The notes under the pieces were generated by a model, which saw nothing but the letters and a program-made list of their open reading frames with translations, was not told the origin of the DNA and made no database searches. From contig QCLE01000013.1 of assembly GCA_003214815.1 (NCBI GenBank), positions 1-55,981 of the forward strand: a stretch of DNA of 55,981 bases, read 5' to 3'. The translations under genes were made by a program, and so were the position numbers. Origin of the DNA: Prochlorococcus sp. AG-412-J13 (GTDB lineage: Bacteria; Cyanobacteriota; Cyanobacteriia; PCC-6307; Cyanobiaceae). This document shows, in pieces, positions 1 to 8,172 of the stretch (position 1 is the first letter of the stretch; every line of letters begins with the position of its first letter).

Positions 1-189
1 GCATTATCTAAGGGATAATATACATATTTTATAAAAAGAAATTTAAAGAAATCATCTTAAACCATTTAATTAATTTATAGCAAGACTAATAGTGTGACAA
101 TTCGAAAACAATCACTTAGAAGGTTTTTGGGATTAAATAAATCTTCTATCGCGACCTAATTTGATATTAAAAGAGCAAATTTTTAAAAA

Positions 190-504
190 TTATTTTTTAA
201 TTAGTTCAAAGTACCCATTTTTATTTAACAAGTACCTGTCAAACCAAAGGCTTAATAGATTGTCTAATCCTATTCCATTCATTTTATTAAATTGAGAAGT
301 CTTGTAGTCCGAAAGTGCTAACAATAAATACGGAAAAATCATATCAGAAACCCCTTTGGGGAGTTTTTCTAAAGGTACTCCATGAGCCCTATCCCACAAA
401 ATTTGCATATCCTGAGAGAACAAAGAACTCCAATAATTAAAGTTGCAATATAACTTATCTGGGGGAAGCAAATTTACAGATAAAATTGGTACAGAAGAAT
501 TCAT
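190..504 (-). CDS. Hypothetical protein, 104 aa
   Basis: I do not recognise this protein. It is soluble-looking with no signal peptide or clear membrane helix. It is rich in aromatic residues and Leu, with a WDRAHG motif near residue 37 and a second WFDRYLL motif near residue 87. Codon use and AT content match the neighbours, so it looks like a real gene rather than a chance frame. It starts with ATG and is transcribed away from the mini-ORF that follows at 522-677. Its downstream side faces the left window edge, where positions 1-189 hold no gene I can support. Confidence 0.6.
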   Translation of the reverse strand: MNSSVPILSVNLLPPDKLYCNFNYWSSLFSQDMQILWDRAHGVPLEKLPKGVSDMIFPYLLLALSDYKTSQFNKMNGIGLDNLLSLWFDRYLLNKNGYFELIKK

Positions 505-521
505 AATAATTTAGTATTTTT

Positions 522-677
522 ATGGATAAATTAAATTAGGATGATCTACTTTCTTCAGATATTAATTTGTTGAAAGGGGAACTTGATTTTCTTCTTATGC
601 AAGATTTATTTAATTCTATAGATTTAAAGCTTATAAATAAAACTGAAACTGAAGATAACGAATCATTAGCTGCTTAA
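522..677 (+). pseudogene. Mini-ORF with in-frame amber codon (or 35-36 aa protein from TTG)
   Basis: Reading from ATG at 522 gives MDKLN, then TAG at 537-539, and then the same frame stays open to TAA at 675-677 (DDLLSSDINLLKGELDFLL and onward, ending NESLAA). The downstream part reads like a normal acidic, helical small protein. Either this is a 51-residue gene broken by one point change to TAG, or translation starts at TTG 567 or 570 and yields 35-36 residues. There is no strong Shine-Dalgarno before 522, and the distance to the divergent gene ending at 504 is only 17 nt, which favours the shorter form. I recognise no family. Confidence 0.4.
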
Positions 678-683
678 TTTATT

Positions 684-800
684 ATGAAATATTTTTATGA
701 AAAGTTTTGGGTTCCAGTTTTTGGTTATATTTTATCAAAATTTGTTTTTTTAATAGAAGGTAAAAAGCAAGGTATTAAAAAAAAGAAAAAAATAGATTAA
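684..800 (+). CDS. Small lysine-tailed hydrophobic protein, 38 aa
   Basis: The frame starts with ATG 6 nt after the preceding mini-ORF stop and ends at TAA 798-800. Residues 8-23 are hydrophobic and aromatic (WVPVFGYILSKFVFLI), followed by a basic tail with a run of lysines, so it could be a short membrane-anchored peptide. It is likely cotranscribed with the ORF just upstream. No family recognised. Length alone makes the call uncertain, but the close spacing and start-to-stop structure support it. Confidence 0.45.
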   Translation: MKYFYEKFWVPVFGYILSKFVFLIEGKKQGIKKKKKID

Positions 801-937
801 TTTCTTTTTGTCTCTATAAAGTATCTTTTAATACATAATTTAAGTCAATATGTTTTGATAACAACAAAAGATGTACTTTTAATTTATTAACGTATGCATT
901 GTTGAGATATGTAATAATTGCTTTTTAGCAAATTAAA

Positions 938-1117
938 ATGAACAAAAATAATATTTTGAAGCCATATACGGTGCATTACCGTGATTTTCAAAATATAAGA
1001 TTAGAAAATTGTTTTTATGCTTTTGATGCTTACGAGGCTAGAACACTAGCAATGGAATTCAATAAGTATATAAATGAACATCCAAATAGTATAGACCTTA
1101 TAAGATGTGAAAAATGA
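938..1117 (+). CDS. Hypothetical protein, 59 aa
   Basis: An ATG-to-TGA frame of 60 codons with a balanced, soluble composition. It includes YTVHYRDF near residue 10 and an acidic-aromatic segment, YAFDAYEARTLAMEFNKYI, at about residues 27-45. It reads like a small globular picocyanobacterial protein, not noise. It converges on urtE, whose stop is at 1153; the 35-nt gap holds no clear terminator. I do not recognise a family or function. Confidence 0.55.
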   Translation: MNKNNILKPYTVHYRDFQNIRLENCFYAFDAYEARTLAMEFNKYINEHPNSIDLIRCEK

Positions 1118-1152
1118 ATAAAAGTTTTTAGTAATTTAAAATAATAATCTAT

Positions 1153-1863
1153 TTAAACACTTAAGAATTTATCTATAACGGCTTGACTCAGTTCACTAGT
1201 ATTTCCGCTAGCAACAATACCTCCGCGTTGCATCGCATAATATCTATTGGCTTGTCTTACAAAATGCAAGTGTTGTTCAACTAATAAAACACCAATTCCT
1301 GTATCTCTAATTATCTGATTGATTGCATTTTCTATGTCTAAAACTATATTGGGCTGTATACCTTCCGTTGGCTCGTCAAGTAATAGAAGTTGAGGTTTGC
1401 CCAGCAATGCTCTTGCAATAGCAAGTTGCTGTTGTTGTCCTCCACTAAGATCTCCTCCTTTCCTTTGTAGAAAATCTTTTAGGATTGGGAATAGATCAAA
1501 AATAAATGGATCTATTTTCTTGTTCTTAGATAATCCACCTGGCAGAGATTCCATTCCTAACATAAGATTTTCTTCAACTGATAGATATGGAATAATTTCT
1601 CTCCCTTGAGGAACGTAAGCCATTCCTTTCCTCGCCCTCTGATGTGGTGCTTTTCTATTGATATTTTCTCCAATCAAATAAATATCACCATTTTTTTGTT
1701 TTAACAGACCAATAAGTGATTTCAATAAAGTAGTTTTGCCAACTCCATTTCTCCCAATTAAACAAACCATTTCTCCTGATTTAACATTTAAATCTACATC
1801 TCTGAGAATATGACTCTCGCCATAATAAGTATTTAACGATTTTATTTCCAGTAAATTTTCCAT
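1153..1863 (-). CDS. urtE: Urea ABC transporter ATP-binding protein UrtE
   Basis: One of two ATPases of the high-affinity urea importer (branched-chain amino acid transporter-like family, LivF type). Walker A GRNGVGKTT is at residues 37-45, the signature is LSGGQQQQ, and Walker B LLLLDEPTEG and the H-loop LVEQH are present. The length of 236 aa is normal for UrtE. It lies last in urtABCDE, 2 nt after urtD, so it should be cotranscribed and act on the cytoplasmic face with UrtD to power the UrtBC permease. Confidence 0.96.
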   Translation of the reverse strand: MENLLEIKSLNTYYGESHILRDVDLNVKSGEMVCLIGRNGVGKTTLLKSLIGLLKQKNGDIYLIGENINRKAPHQRARKGMAYVPQGREIIPYLSVEENLMLGMESLPGGLSKNKKIDPFIFDLFPILKDFLQRKGGDLSGGQQQQLAIARALLGKPQLLLLDEPTEGIQPNIVLDIENAINQIIRDTGIGVLLVEQHLHFVRQANRYYAMQRGGIVASGNTSELSQAVIDKFLSV

Positions 1864-1865
1864 AA

Positions 1866-2615
1866 CTAGTCCTCTGGTCTTCCTAAATAAACATCAATGA
1901 CTTTTTTGTCTTTTTGTATAGTTTCCATTGTCCCTTCACATAATACTGTGCCCTGATTTAATACTGAAACATTACTATCAAGTCTTCTAATAAATTCCAT
2001 ATCGTGATCTATTACTACTACAGTATTTTCTCCTGATAATGATTTTAATAAATCAGCAGTAAGATCAGTCTCTTCATCAGTTAAGCCAGCAACCGGTTCA
2101 TCTACAAGCATTAAGTCTGGCTTCTGTCCTACTAACATGGCTATTTCAAGCCATTGTTTTTGTCCATGTGACAAAGAACCTGCTTTTGAATTGACTTCTT
2201 GAGATAAATTAACAATTTTCAAAAGACGTTCAATCTCATCAAGTTGCTCCTCTTTAATATTTTTATTAATGAGGTTTAGGGGACTTTTAGGAGTTGTTAC
2301 TGATATCTCAAGATTTTCTTTAACTGTTAGATTTTCAAAGATTCTTGGACTTTGAAATTTTCTTCCTACTCCAAGTCGAGCAATCTTATGCTCTTTTCGA
2401 CCTATTAAAGATTTTCCTTTAAAAATTACTTCACCTTTTGTTGGTCTAACTTTACCAGTTATTACATCAAGGAATGTTGTCTTGCCAGCGCCATTGGGTC
2501 CTATTACAGCTCTTAATTCTCCTTTCTTTAAATTTAAATTAAGTTTGTTAAGAGCTAAAAAACCTTCAAAACTCACAGTAATATCAATCAAATTTAATAG
2601 ATCTCTATTAATCAT
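1866..2615 (-). CDS. urtD: Urea ABC transporter ATP-binding protein UrtD
   Basis: LivG-type ATPase of the urea importer. Walker A GPNGAGKTT is at residues 39-47, followed by the signature LSHGQKQWLEI (His in place of the usual first Gly, as is typical of UrtD/LivG) and Walker B LMLVDEPVAGL. The length of 249 aa is usual. The start overlaps the end of urtC by 8 nt, indicating translational coupling. It pairs with UrtE on the inner face of the membrane. Confidence 0.96.
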   Translation of the reverse strand: MINRDLLNLIDITVSFEGFLALNKLNLNLKKGELRAVIGPNGAGKTTFLDVITGKVRPTKGEVIFKGKSLIGRKEHKIARLGVGRKFQSPRIFENLTVKENLEISVTTPKSPLNLINKNIKEEQLDEIERLLKIVNLSQEVNSKAGSLSHGQKQWLEIAMLVGQKPDLMLVDEPVAGLTDEETDLTADLLKSLSGENTVVVIDHDMEFIRRLDSNVSVLNQGTVLCEGTMETIQKDKKVIDVYLGRPED

Positions 2616-3738
2616 TATTCCCCTCCTTATTGTTAATTTCTAAGCTTGGATAAGTTTCGATTTTTCTTTTTAAACCAAATTTTTGAAGAACATTCCTAGG
2701 TCCATCTCCTTGAATCCATCCTAGAACTCCTTCTGGTAGAGCTGTTACAACTAAAATAAATAACCCTCCTTGAATAAACATCCAGCTAGCAGGAAGAGCT
2801 TCACTCACAAGACTTTTTGCATAGTTGATGAAAACTGCTCCTAATATTGCTCCCAACAAAGTTCCCCTCCCTCCAACTGCAACCCAGATAACCATTTCTA
2901 TAGAAAATGGAACAGTCATAAATTGAGGCGATACTATTCCTGATTGAACAGTATATAAAGCTCCCGAAATACCTGCTAGAGCTCCAGCGATAGAAAATAT
3001 TATCGTCTTGAATATCACCGGATTGTAACCTGTAAACCTAACTCTTGGTTCATCATCTCGTATTCCTATAAGAATATTGCCAAATCTTCCTTTAACTACC
3101 CACTTTGCAAAAAACCATGCTGCTATAACTAGTATGGCAGTTAACCAAAAGAAGAGTCTTTGCATGGATTCGGAACCTACCATCTGACCAAATAGTTGGG
3201 TTACATCTGTTTTTAACCCATTTGTTCCATTTATAAGTTTTTGTTGCCCATTAAAGAAGTTAAAGAATACAAGAAGAGAAGCTTGAGTAAGTATAGAAAA
3301 ATATACCCCTTTGATTCTATTCCTGAAAACAAGAAATCCAAGTAAACCAGCAACCAATGCTGGGATGATCCAGATAGCGAAAAAAGTGAAAACCGGCGAT
3401 CTAAATGGTTCCCAGAAAAAGGGTAATTTTTCTACACCATATAAAGCAAAAAATTCAGGAATGTTATTTGGAAATTCAGAAGAGCTGGTTATTTGCAAAT
3501 ACATAGCTGCACAATAACCACCTAGTGCAAAAAATATACCTTGTCCAAGGCTTAGTAAACCTGTATATCCCCAGATAAGATCAACTCCAAGAGCAACTAT
3601 GGATAAGGATAAGTATCTACCCAGGAGGTTTAGTCTAAATACAGGGAGTAAAGTTGGTGCTGCAATAATTAGAGCTATTAATATTATCCAGAATGAAAAT
3701 AATATTTTTTTATCAAATTTAAATTTAGTTAGGGACAT
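2608..3738 (-). CDS. urtC: Urea ABC transporter permease UrtC
   Basis: LivM-type permease of 376 aa with many hydrophobic helices. The core carries the family motif GYTGLLSLGQGIFFALGGY near residues 58-76, and a second motif, VAVGGRGTLLGAILGA, at about 286-301, which matches the EAA-loop region that contacts the ATPases. The start overlaps the end of urtB by one base and the end overlaps urtD by 8 nt, so all are in one operon. With UrtB it forms the urea channel in the plasma membrane. Confidence 0.95.
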   Translation of the reverse strand: MSLTKFKFDKKILFSFWIILIALIIAAPTLLPVFRLNLLGRYLSLSIVALGVDLIWGYTGLLSLGQGIFFALGGYCAAMYLQITSSSEFPNNIPEFFALYGVEKLPFFWEPFRSPVFTFFAIWIIPALVAGLLGFLVFRNRIKGVYFSILTQASLLVFFNFFNGQQKLINGTNGLKTDVTQLFGQMVGSESMQRLFFWLTAILVIAAWFFAKWVVKGRFGNILIGIRDDEPRVRFTGYNPVIFKTIIFSIAGALAGISGALYTVQSGIVSPQFMTVPFSIEMVIWVAVGGRGTLLGAILGAVFINYAKSLVSEALPASWMFIQGGLFILVVTALPEGVLGWIQGDGPRNVLQKFGLKRKIETYPSLEINNKEGNND

Positions 3739-4892
3739 TAGTTCTCAACCATCCTGCCTTTTTGAGGAAATAAACCTGTGGGTTTAAATTGTAAGAATAT
3801 AACTATTAATGCAAATATCATTACTCTTGCCATACTTGTTGTAGCAAAAAAGTTTATTGTGTTTGAGAGAGGTAAAGGCATATCTGGCCATATTGATAAG
3901 AGTCTTCCGGCTCCAATTAAATCAGTCATTATTCCTATTCCAAATGAAGCAAGTACTGTACCTAATAAATTTCCTACTCCTCCAAGAACTACAACCATAA
4001 AACAACCAACTATATAATTTCCTCCAACATTTGGTCCTACAGAACCTAATAGTGATACTGCTACTCCTGCAACTCCTGCTAGGCCAGATCCAATTCCAAA
4101 GGTAATTATATCCACTTTTTCAGTAGATATACCAAGGCAATCACTCATTTGTCGGTTCTGAGTAACTGCTCTAATACGCATTCCCCAAGCACTTTGATTA
4201 AGAAATAATGTTATTGCTATTACAGAGATAAGTGTAATTACAATTATCATTAATCTAGTTTTAGGAAATGCATTTCCAATGATTTCTACTTGACCTCTCA
4301 TCCATGAGGGAGCTGTTACATCAACATTACGAGCACTTGCTCTACTAAGTTTGCTTACAGTAGATGAAATAACGCTACCGGTGAGAACTCCAGTTAATGC
4401 AGCCAATATCCAAGAACCAAATTTAAAATATTTGAAATTTATTGATTCTTTTATTTTTGAAGTAAACGTTGTTGGTAAAAATAAACCAATTATTAGACTT
4501 ATAACTATACCAGTCCCATAAGCCAAAGGTACACTTCTGACAAATTGTTGAAGAATTAAGCTTACGCCCCATGTGGCGAGAAGTGTTTCTAGTGGACTTC
4601 CATAAAGCTTTCTTATTATTGTTTTTTCAAGGAGAATGCCAACTACTCCACTAACAATAAAAGCAAGGAAAATTGAAACTATTATGTATGAATTGTAGAA
4701 GGGTTTTAATATAGGTAATTTGAAAATTAATTGTGTAACGTATGTTGTGTAAGCCCCAAGCATCATAAGTTCTCCATGAGCAAGATTAATTACGCCCATA
4801 AGACCAAAAACAATTGCAAGACCTAATGCAGCAACAAGAAGTACAGATCCGATTGCAACACCATTAAAAAGACTATCGAGAAGTAACTCCAA
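3738..4892 (-). CDS. urtB: Urea ABC transporter permease UrtB
   Basis: LivH-type permease, 384 aa, with multiple transmembrane helices. The N-terminal motif GVINLAHGELMMLGAY is near residue 33, and the late motif VVVLGGVGNLLGTVLASFGIG is in the ATPase-contact loop. It forms the urea pore with UrtC. It is separated from urtA by 83 nt containing a strong hairpin at 4922-4953, so urtBCDE probably receives only part of the transcription that starts before urtA. Confidence 0.95.
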   Translation of the reverse strand: MELLLDSLFNGVAIGSVLLVAALGLAIVFGLMGVINLAHGELMMLGAYTTYVTQLIFKLPILKPFYNSYIIVSIFLAFIVSGVVGILLEKTIIRKLYGSPLETLLATWGVSLILQQFVRSVPLAYGTGIVISLIIGLFLPTTFTSKIKESINFKYFKFGSWILAALTGVLTGSVISSTVSKLSRASARNVDVTAPSWMRGQVEIIGNAFPKTRLMIIVITLISVIAITLFLNQSAWGMRIRAVTQNRQMSDCLGISTEKVDIITFGIGSGLAGVAGVAVSLLGSVGPNVGGNYIVGCFMVVVLGGVGNLLGTVLASFGIGIMTDLIGAGRLLSIWPDMPLPLSNTINFFATTSMARVMIFALIVIFLQFKPTGLFPQKGRMVEN

Positions 4893-4921
4893 TTTAGAAA
4901 AAGAAAATATTTGATTATATA

Positions 4922-4953
4922 AAATAAAAGGAGGTGTTAACCTCCTTTTATTT
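4922..4953 (-). terminator. 14-bp perfect hairpin between urtA and urtB
   Basis: The arms AAATAAAAGGAGGT and ACCTCCTTTTATTT are exact reverse complements around a 4-nt loop. The stem is followed by a short run of T on both strands. It lies 22 nt past the urtA stop and 29 nt before the urtB start. It probably acts as a partial terminator or an mRNA-stabilising structure that keeps the binding protein more abundant than the membrane parts, a usual arrangement in ABC-importer operons. That function is inferred. Confidence 0.75.
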
Positions 4954-4975
4954 AGAAGTATAGGTTTTAATTAAA

Positions 4976-6253
4976 TTAAAGCTTATACTTTTCTCCTTTT
5001 GAAGGGTCTGTCCAATCGCATGCATATCCTTTTGAACTAGGATGCTTTTGGTTCCACGCTTGAGGGAGAACAACTCCTGTCTCTTCAAGAATTGTAAATC
5101 CACCTTCTGCATTAATCTCACCAATTCTTACTGTTTGAGATAAGTGGTGATTAGGCATAACTTCAACAGGACCTTGTGGGGCATCAAACTTTTGTCCAAC
5201 TAAGGCTTCTCTTACTGCGTTATCGTCGAAGGTCCCAGCCTCTTCAACTGCCTGTTTCCATAAATAAACCATATTGTAAGCAGATTCTTGAGGATCAGCT
5301 ACAACACGATCATCTCCCCATCTTTTCTTGAAGCTTGCAGCAAATTTCTTAGATGCTGGAGTATCAATTGACATCATGTAGTTCCATGCACCGTAATGAC
5401 CTTCAAGGAACTCAGGACCAATCGTACTAATCTCTTCTTCCGCAATCGAATAGTTCATTACGTAGTAGCCACTTGAAGGTGTAATACCTGCGTCTTGAAT
5501 CTGTTTGAAGAATGCTACGTTTTGGTCACCATTAAGTGTGTTAATGATTATCCCACCATCAGGTAAAGCTTCTTTGATTTTTGAGATAATTGGAGCAACC
5601 TCAGTATTTCCTAATGGAAGATAATCTTCCCCAACTACCTTACCCCCTAACTGTGCTACCTGAGCTTTTGTGATCGTATTAGAAGTTCTTGGGAAAACAT
5701 AATCTGAACCTACAAGGAAGAAATCTCCGCCAGCTGCTGGAGAACGCTTATACATAAAATCTGTAGCAGGTTCTGATTGTTGGTTTGGTGTGGCTCCTGT
5801 ATAGAAAATGTTGTTAGAGCATTCCTGAGCTTCATATTGAATTGGGTAGTAAAGGAAGGCATCTTTTGATTCGTAGACTGGTAACATTGCTTTTCTACTT
5901 GCAGATGTCCAACCACCAAATACAACAGGAACACCGTCTTGGTCTATAAGTTTTTTGGATTTTTCAGCAAATGTAGGCCAGTCAGATGCGCCATCTTCAA
6001 CTATGTACTCAATTTTGTAGCTTTTACCGCCAACTTTTACACCACCAGCATCATTTATCTCTTCAATAGCCATTTTTTCTGTATCAACAAGAGTTGATTC
6101 AGAAATAGCCATCGTTCCGGATAACGAATGCAAAATACCAACGGTTACTGTGTCATCGAAACTTCCGGAGGTTCCACCTCCACCACATGAAGTTGCTGTG
6201 ATCGCTAGTGAGGCAGTAGCTAATCCTGCCAAAATACGCCTTGAAATTCTCAT
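4976..6253 (-). CDS. urtA: Urea ABC transporter substrate-binding lipoprotein UrtA
   Basis: Periplasmic urea-binding protein, 425 aa. It has a twin-Arg-like basic start, a hydrophobic segment and an ATSC lipobox, giving lipid attachment at Cys23, followed by a Gly-rich linker. The mature part is a type I periplasmic binding protein (VTVGILHSLSGTMAISEST near residue 36, then AIEEINDAGGV). It captures urea and delivers it to UrtBC. It is first in the operon and is preceded by an NtcA-type site (6329-6342) and -10 box (6301-6306), so induction under nitrogen limitation is expected. Confidence 0.96.
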   Translation of the reverse strand: MRISRRILAGLATASLAITATSCGGGGTSGSFDDTVTVGILHSLSGTMAISESTLVDTEKMAIEEINDAGGVKVGGKSYKIEYIVEDGASDWPTFAEKSKKLIDQDGVPVVFGGWTSASRKAMLPVYESKDAFLYYPIQYEAQECSNNIFYTGATPNQQSEPATDFMYKRSPAAGGDFFLVGSDYVFPRTSNTITKAQVAQLGGKVVGEDYLPLGNTEVAPIISKIKEALPDGGIIINTLNGDQNVAFFKQIQDAGITPSSGYYVMNYSIAEEEISTIGPEFLEGHYGAWNYMMSIDTPASKKFAASFKKRWGDDRVVADPQESAYNMVYLWKQAVEEAGTFDDNAVREALVGQKFDAPQGPVEVMPNHHLSQTVRIGEINAEGGFTILEETGVVLPQAWNQKHPSSKGYACDWTDPSKGEKYKL

Positions 6254-6300
6254 GAATTAGGATAAATTAATTAATTGACCCTCTTTAGGGGTTAAAATAA

Positions 6301-6306
6301 AAGTTA
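6301..6306 (-). promoter_or_regulatory. Predicted -10 box of urtA (TAACTT)
   Basis: On the minus strand TAACTT fits the TAN3T pattern of NtcA-activated promoters. It lies exactly 22 nt after the end of the NtcA-type site at 6329-6342, which is the usual class II activator distance. The predicted transcript would have a leader of roughly 40-45 nt before the urtA ATG. This is a sequence-pattern prediction only. Confidence 0.6.
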
Positions 6307-6328
6307 TAAACGAGTGAGAATTAGTTTT

Positions 6329-6342
6329 GTATCAGTCGTAAC
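6329..6342 (-). promoter_or_regulatory. NtcA-type binding site upstream of urtA
   Basis: The minus strand reads GTTACGACTGATAC, which is GTN10AC and differs from the classical GTAN8TAC by one base. Together with the TAN3T box 22 nt downstream it forms a textbook NtcA-activated promoter. The same half-sites (GTT, TGATAC) and the same spacing recur upstream of glnA at 51260-51273, which strengthens both calls. Confidence 0.72.
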
Positions 6343-6386
6343 TTTTTGTTGAATCCAATATATTAGTAATGAATATTTTTCTAGTC

Positions 6387-6992
6387 TTAATTATTAGGTA
6401 TTTGCGATTCCAAAAATTGAGTTATTTCTTCAACTCCTTTGCCGTTACTTAGGTTGGTAAAAAACCAAGGTTTACCTTTTCTCATGAATTCCGTATCACT
6501 TTTCATAATATTTAAATCAGCACCAACCATATCTGCTAAGTCAATTTTGTTTATTAATAATAAGTCCGACCTTGTTATTCCAGGACCACCTTTTCTAGGT
6601 ATTTTATCTCCAGCAGATACATCAATCACATATATTGATAAATCTACAAGTTCTGGACTAAAACTAGATGCTAAATTATCTCCTCCACTTTCTACAAAAA
6701 CAAAATCTAAAGGATTATATGTATTTTCTAAATCTAAAACTGCATTTTTATTTAAGGAACAATCTTCTCTTATGGCTGTATGAGGACAACCGCCTGTTTC
6801 TACACCAATAATCCTTCCTTCCTCTAAAACTTTTTTATTTATAAGAAAGTTAGCGTCTTCTTTGGTGTAGATATCATTGGTGACAACTGCTATCTCATAA
6901 TTTTTCTTCAGGCTTAAGCATAGAGTCTCTACTAATGCAGTTTTTCCTGAGCCTACCGGCCCAGCAACTCCTACTCTCAATTTACTGCTCAT
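6387..6992 (-). CDS. ureG: Urease accessory GTPase UreG
   Basis: SIMIBI-class GTPase that drives nickel insertion into urease, 201 aa. The P-loop GPVGSGKTA is at residues 11-19, the metal-binding motif [13 protein letters not shown] is at about residues 65-77 with the Cys-Pro-His nickel site, FVESGGDN gives the switch region, and NKIDLAD gives base recognition. It follows ureF by 3 nt in the ureEFG run. It works as a dimer with UreF and UreD on apo-urease. Confidence 0.96.
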   Translation of the reverse strand: MSSKLRVGVAGPVGSGKTALVETLCLSLKKNYEIAVVTNDIYTKEDANFLINKKVLEEGRIIGVETGGCPHTAIREDCSLNKNAVLDLENTYNPLDFVFVESGGDNLASSFSPELVDLSIYVIDVSAGDKIPRKGGPGITRSDLLLINKIDLADMVGADLNIMKSDTEFMRKGKPWFFTNLSNGKGVEEITQFLESQIPNN

Positions 6993-6995
6993 AAA

Positions 6996-7682
6996 TTAAT
7001 TTCTAAAAAGTTTTGTATAAAGGTCATTATGATTTTGTTGTGCCATAGCTAGACCTACATTGCCAAAATAAATGTCATCAATTTCTTTGTCCATAATTTC
7101 TTTAGAAACTTTTGAAATTATTACTAACAAGTCTCTCTGAATTAATTGTGCTTTTGTTGAACCGATAGGAATAATCCTTAATGCTGCACTTAGTTGGTTT
7201 GCACTCCAAGAGTAGAAAAAATTCTCAACCATTTCTAATTTAGTAATTTCAAAACAATAACAAGTCCAACTCCACGCTAATGGCCAGGAGCTTTTTTCAT
7301 TTTTTTCATATAGATATTCAAACCCAAATTCTTTGGTTAATTCAAAGAGAGATTTTGACATTTGAGTTTGTTGTTCTCTCATTTCGACAGAATCCTTCGA
7401 TGAGAGGATCCACTTATCCAAACTTAATAGCTTTTGCAAATTACTTTTTAAATTTTTGCCGTCGTTTATCTCTTTGAAAATATCAAAAAAATCTATTAAG
7501 AGCTTTGCATCTAGTCTAATCTGGCCAATTTTTAGTTCACTAATGATTAATTTTTTTACTGAATTTGAGTCTTTTAAATTTTTATTATGAAGAAAACTCT
7601 CCATGCCCTCAGAATAACAAAATCCTCCCACTGGTAAGTTAGGGCTTATTAATAAGTATTTAAATAAGTGACTTTTACTCAT
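6996..7682 (-). CDS. ureF: Urease accessory protein UreF
   Basis: UreF, 228 aa from the chosen start. The N-terminal motif LISPNLPVGGFCYSEGME and the later DAKLL and WSWTCY segments fit the all-helical UreF family, which bridges UreD and UreG in the urease activation complex. The frame is open back to 7763, but the ATG at 7682 is preferred because it overlaps the ureE stop by 8 nt in a coupled arrangement and gives the family-typical N-terminus. Confidence 0.92.
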   Translation of the reverse strand: MSKSHLFKYLLISPNLPVGGFCYSEGMESFLHNKNLKDSNSVKKLIISELKIGQIRLDAKLLIDFFDIFKEINDGKNLKSNLQKLLSLDKWILSSKDSVEMREQQTQMSKSLFELTKEFGFEYLYEKNEKSSWPLAWSWTCYCFEITKLEMVENFFYSWSANQLSAALRIIPIGSTKAQLIQRDLLVIISKVSKEIMDKEIDDIYFGNVGLAMAQQNHNDLYTKLFRN

Positions 7683-8130
7683 GCTTATGGGCACCTCTTT
7701 CAGGAAAAAATTTTTTCTGGGTATCTGTGATATCAACATTGAAATTTTTAAGCATATTTTCAATAACGTAATTACTTTTTGTGAGGAGAATGTTTTCTTG
7801 AATTTCTACTTCTACGTGCCTATTGCCCAGATGATAAGCAGTTTTAATAAGTTCAATTTTATAATTTGAACTTATTTCAATTAAATTTTCTGTTTTGGCA
7901 ATTATTTCTATATAAAAATTGGACTCATTAGTTGAAAGAATATCTCCATCATTTAATTTGCCCTCTCTAGGTAATTGTAAAATTATTTCTTGATCACAAT
8001 CAGTTAATCTTTTACCTCGTAAGATTCTTCTTTCATCTGAACTTAGGGTAAGTTTTAAAAATGAACCTAGTCGAGGTTTTTCTTTAATCCAATCGGTTAC
8101 AACTATTTGTTTATTCATTCTCATAATCAA
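7675..8130 (-). CDS. ureE: Urease nickel chaperone UreE
   Basis: UreE, 151 aa. The N-terminal domain contains the characteristic SSDERRILRGKRLTDCDQEI region around residues 30-49. The C-terminal domain has AYHLGNRHVEVEIQ near residues 95-108, with the conserved interface His that binds nickel. It ends GAHKHE, a very short His tail compared with the His-rich tails of some bacteria, so bulk nickel storage is unlikely. It is first of ureEFG and divergent from ureD across only 42 nt. Confidence 0.93.
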   Translation of the reverse strand: MIMRMNKQIVVTDWIKEKPRLGSFLKLTLSSDERRILRGKRLTDCDQEIILQLPREGKLNDGDILSTNESNFYIEIIAKTENLIEISSNYKIELIKTAYHLGNRHVEVEIQENILLTKSNYVIENMLKNFNVDITDTQKKFFPERGAHKHE

Positions 8131-8172
8131 AATTTATGGTTACTTTAATTTAATAATTAAAGAAAACAATTT

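Noticed and set aside
70-159. Short plus-strand frame at the left edge (GTG start at 94, 21 codons)
   Set aside because: Too short, no ribosome-binding site and no conserved motif; it could be a remnant but cannot be supported.
6270-6295. Small hairpin in the urtA leader
   Set aside because: Only 4 pairs (ACCC/GGGT) with a bulge; not convincing as an attenuator.
6439-6783. 114-codon plus-strand frame opposite ureG
   Set aside because: Shadow of the conserved ureG frame; no independent start signal or motif.
7683-7763. Upstream extension of ureF
   Set aside because: These residues overlap ureE and do not fit UreF; ATG 7682 gives the family-typical start.
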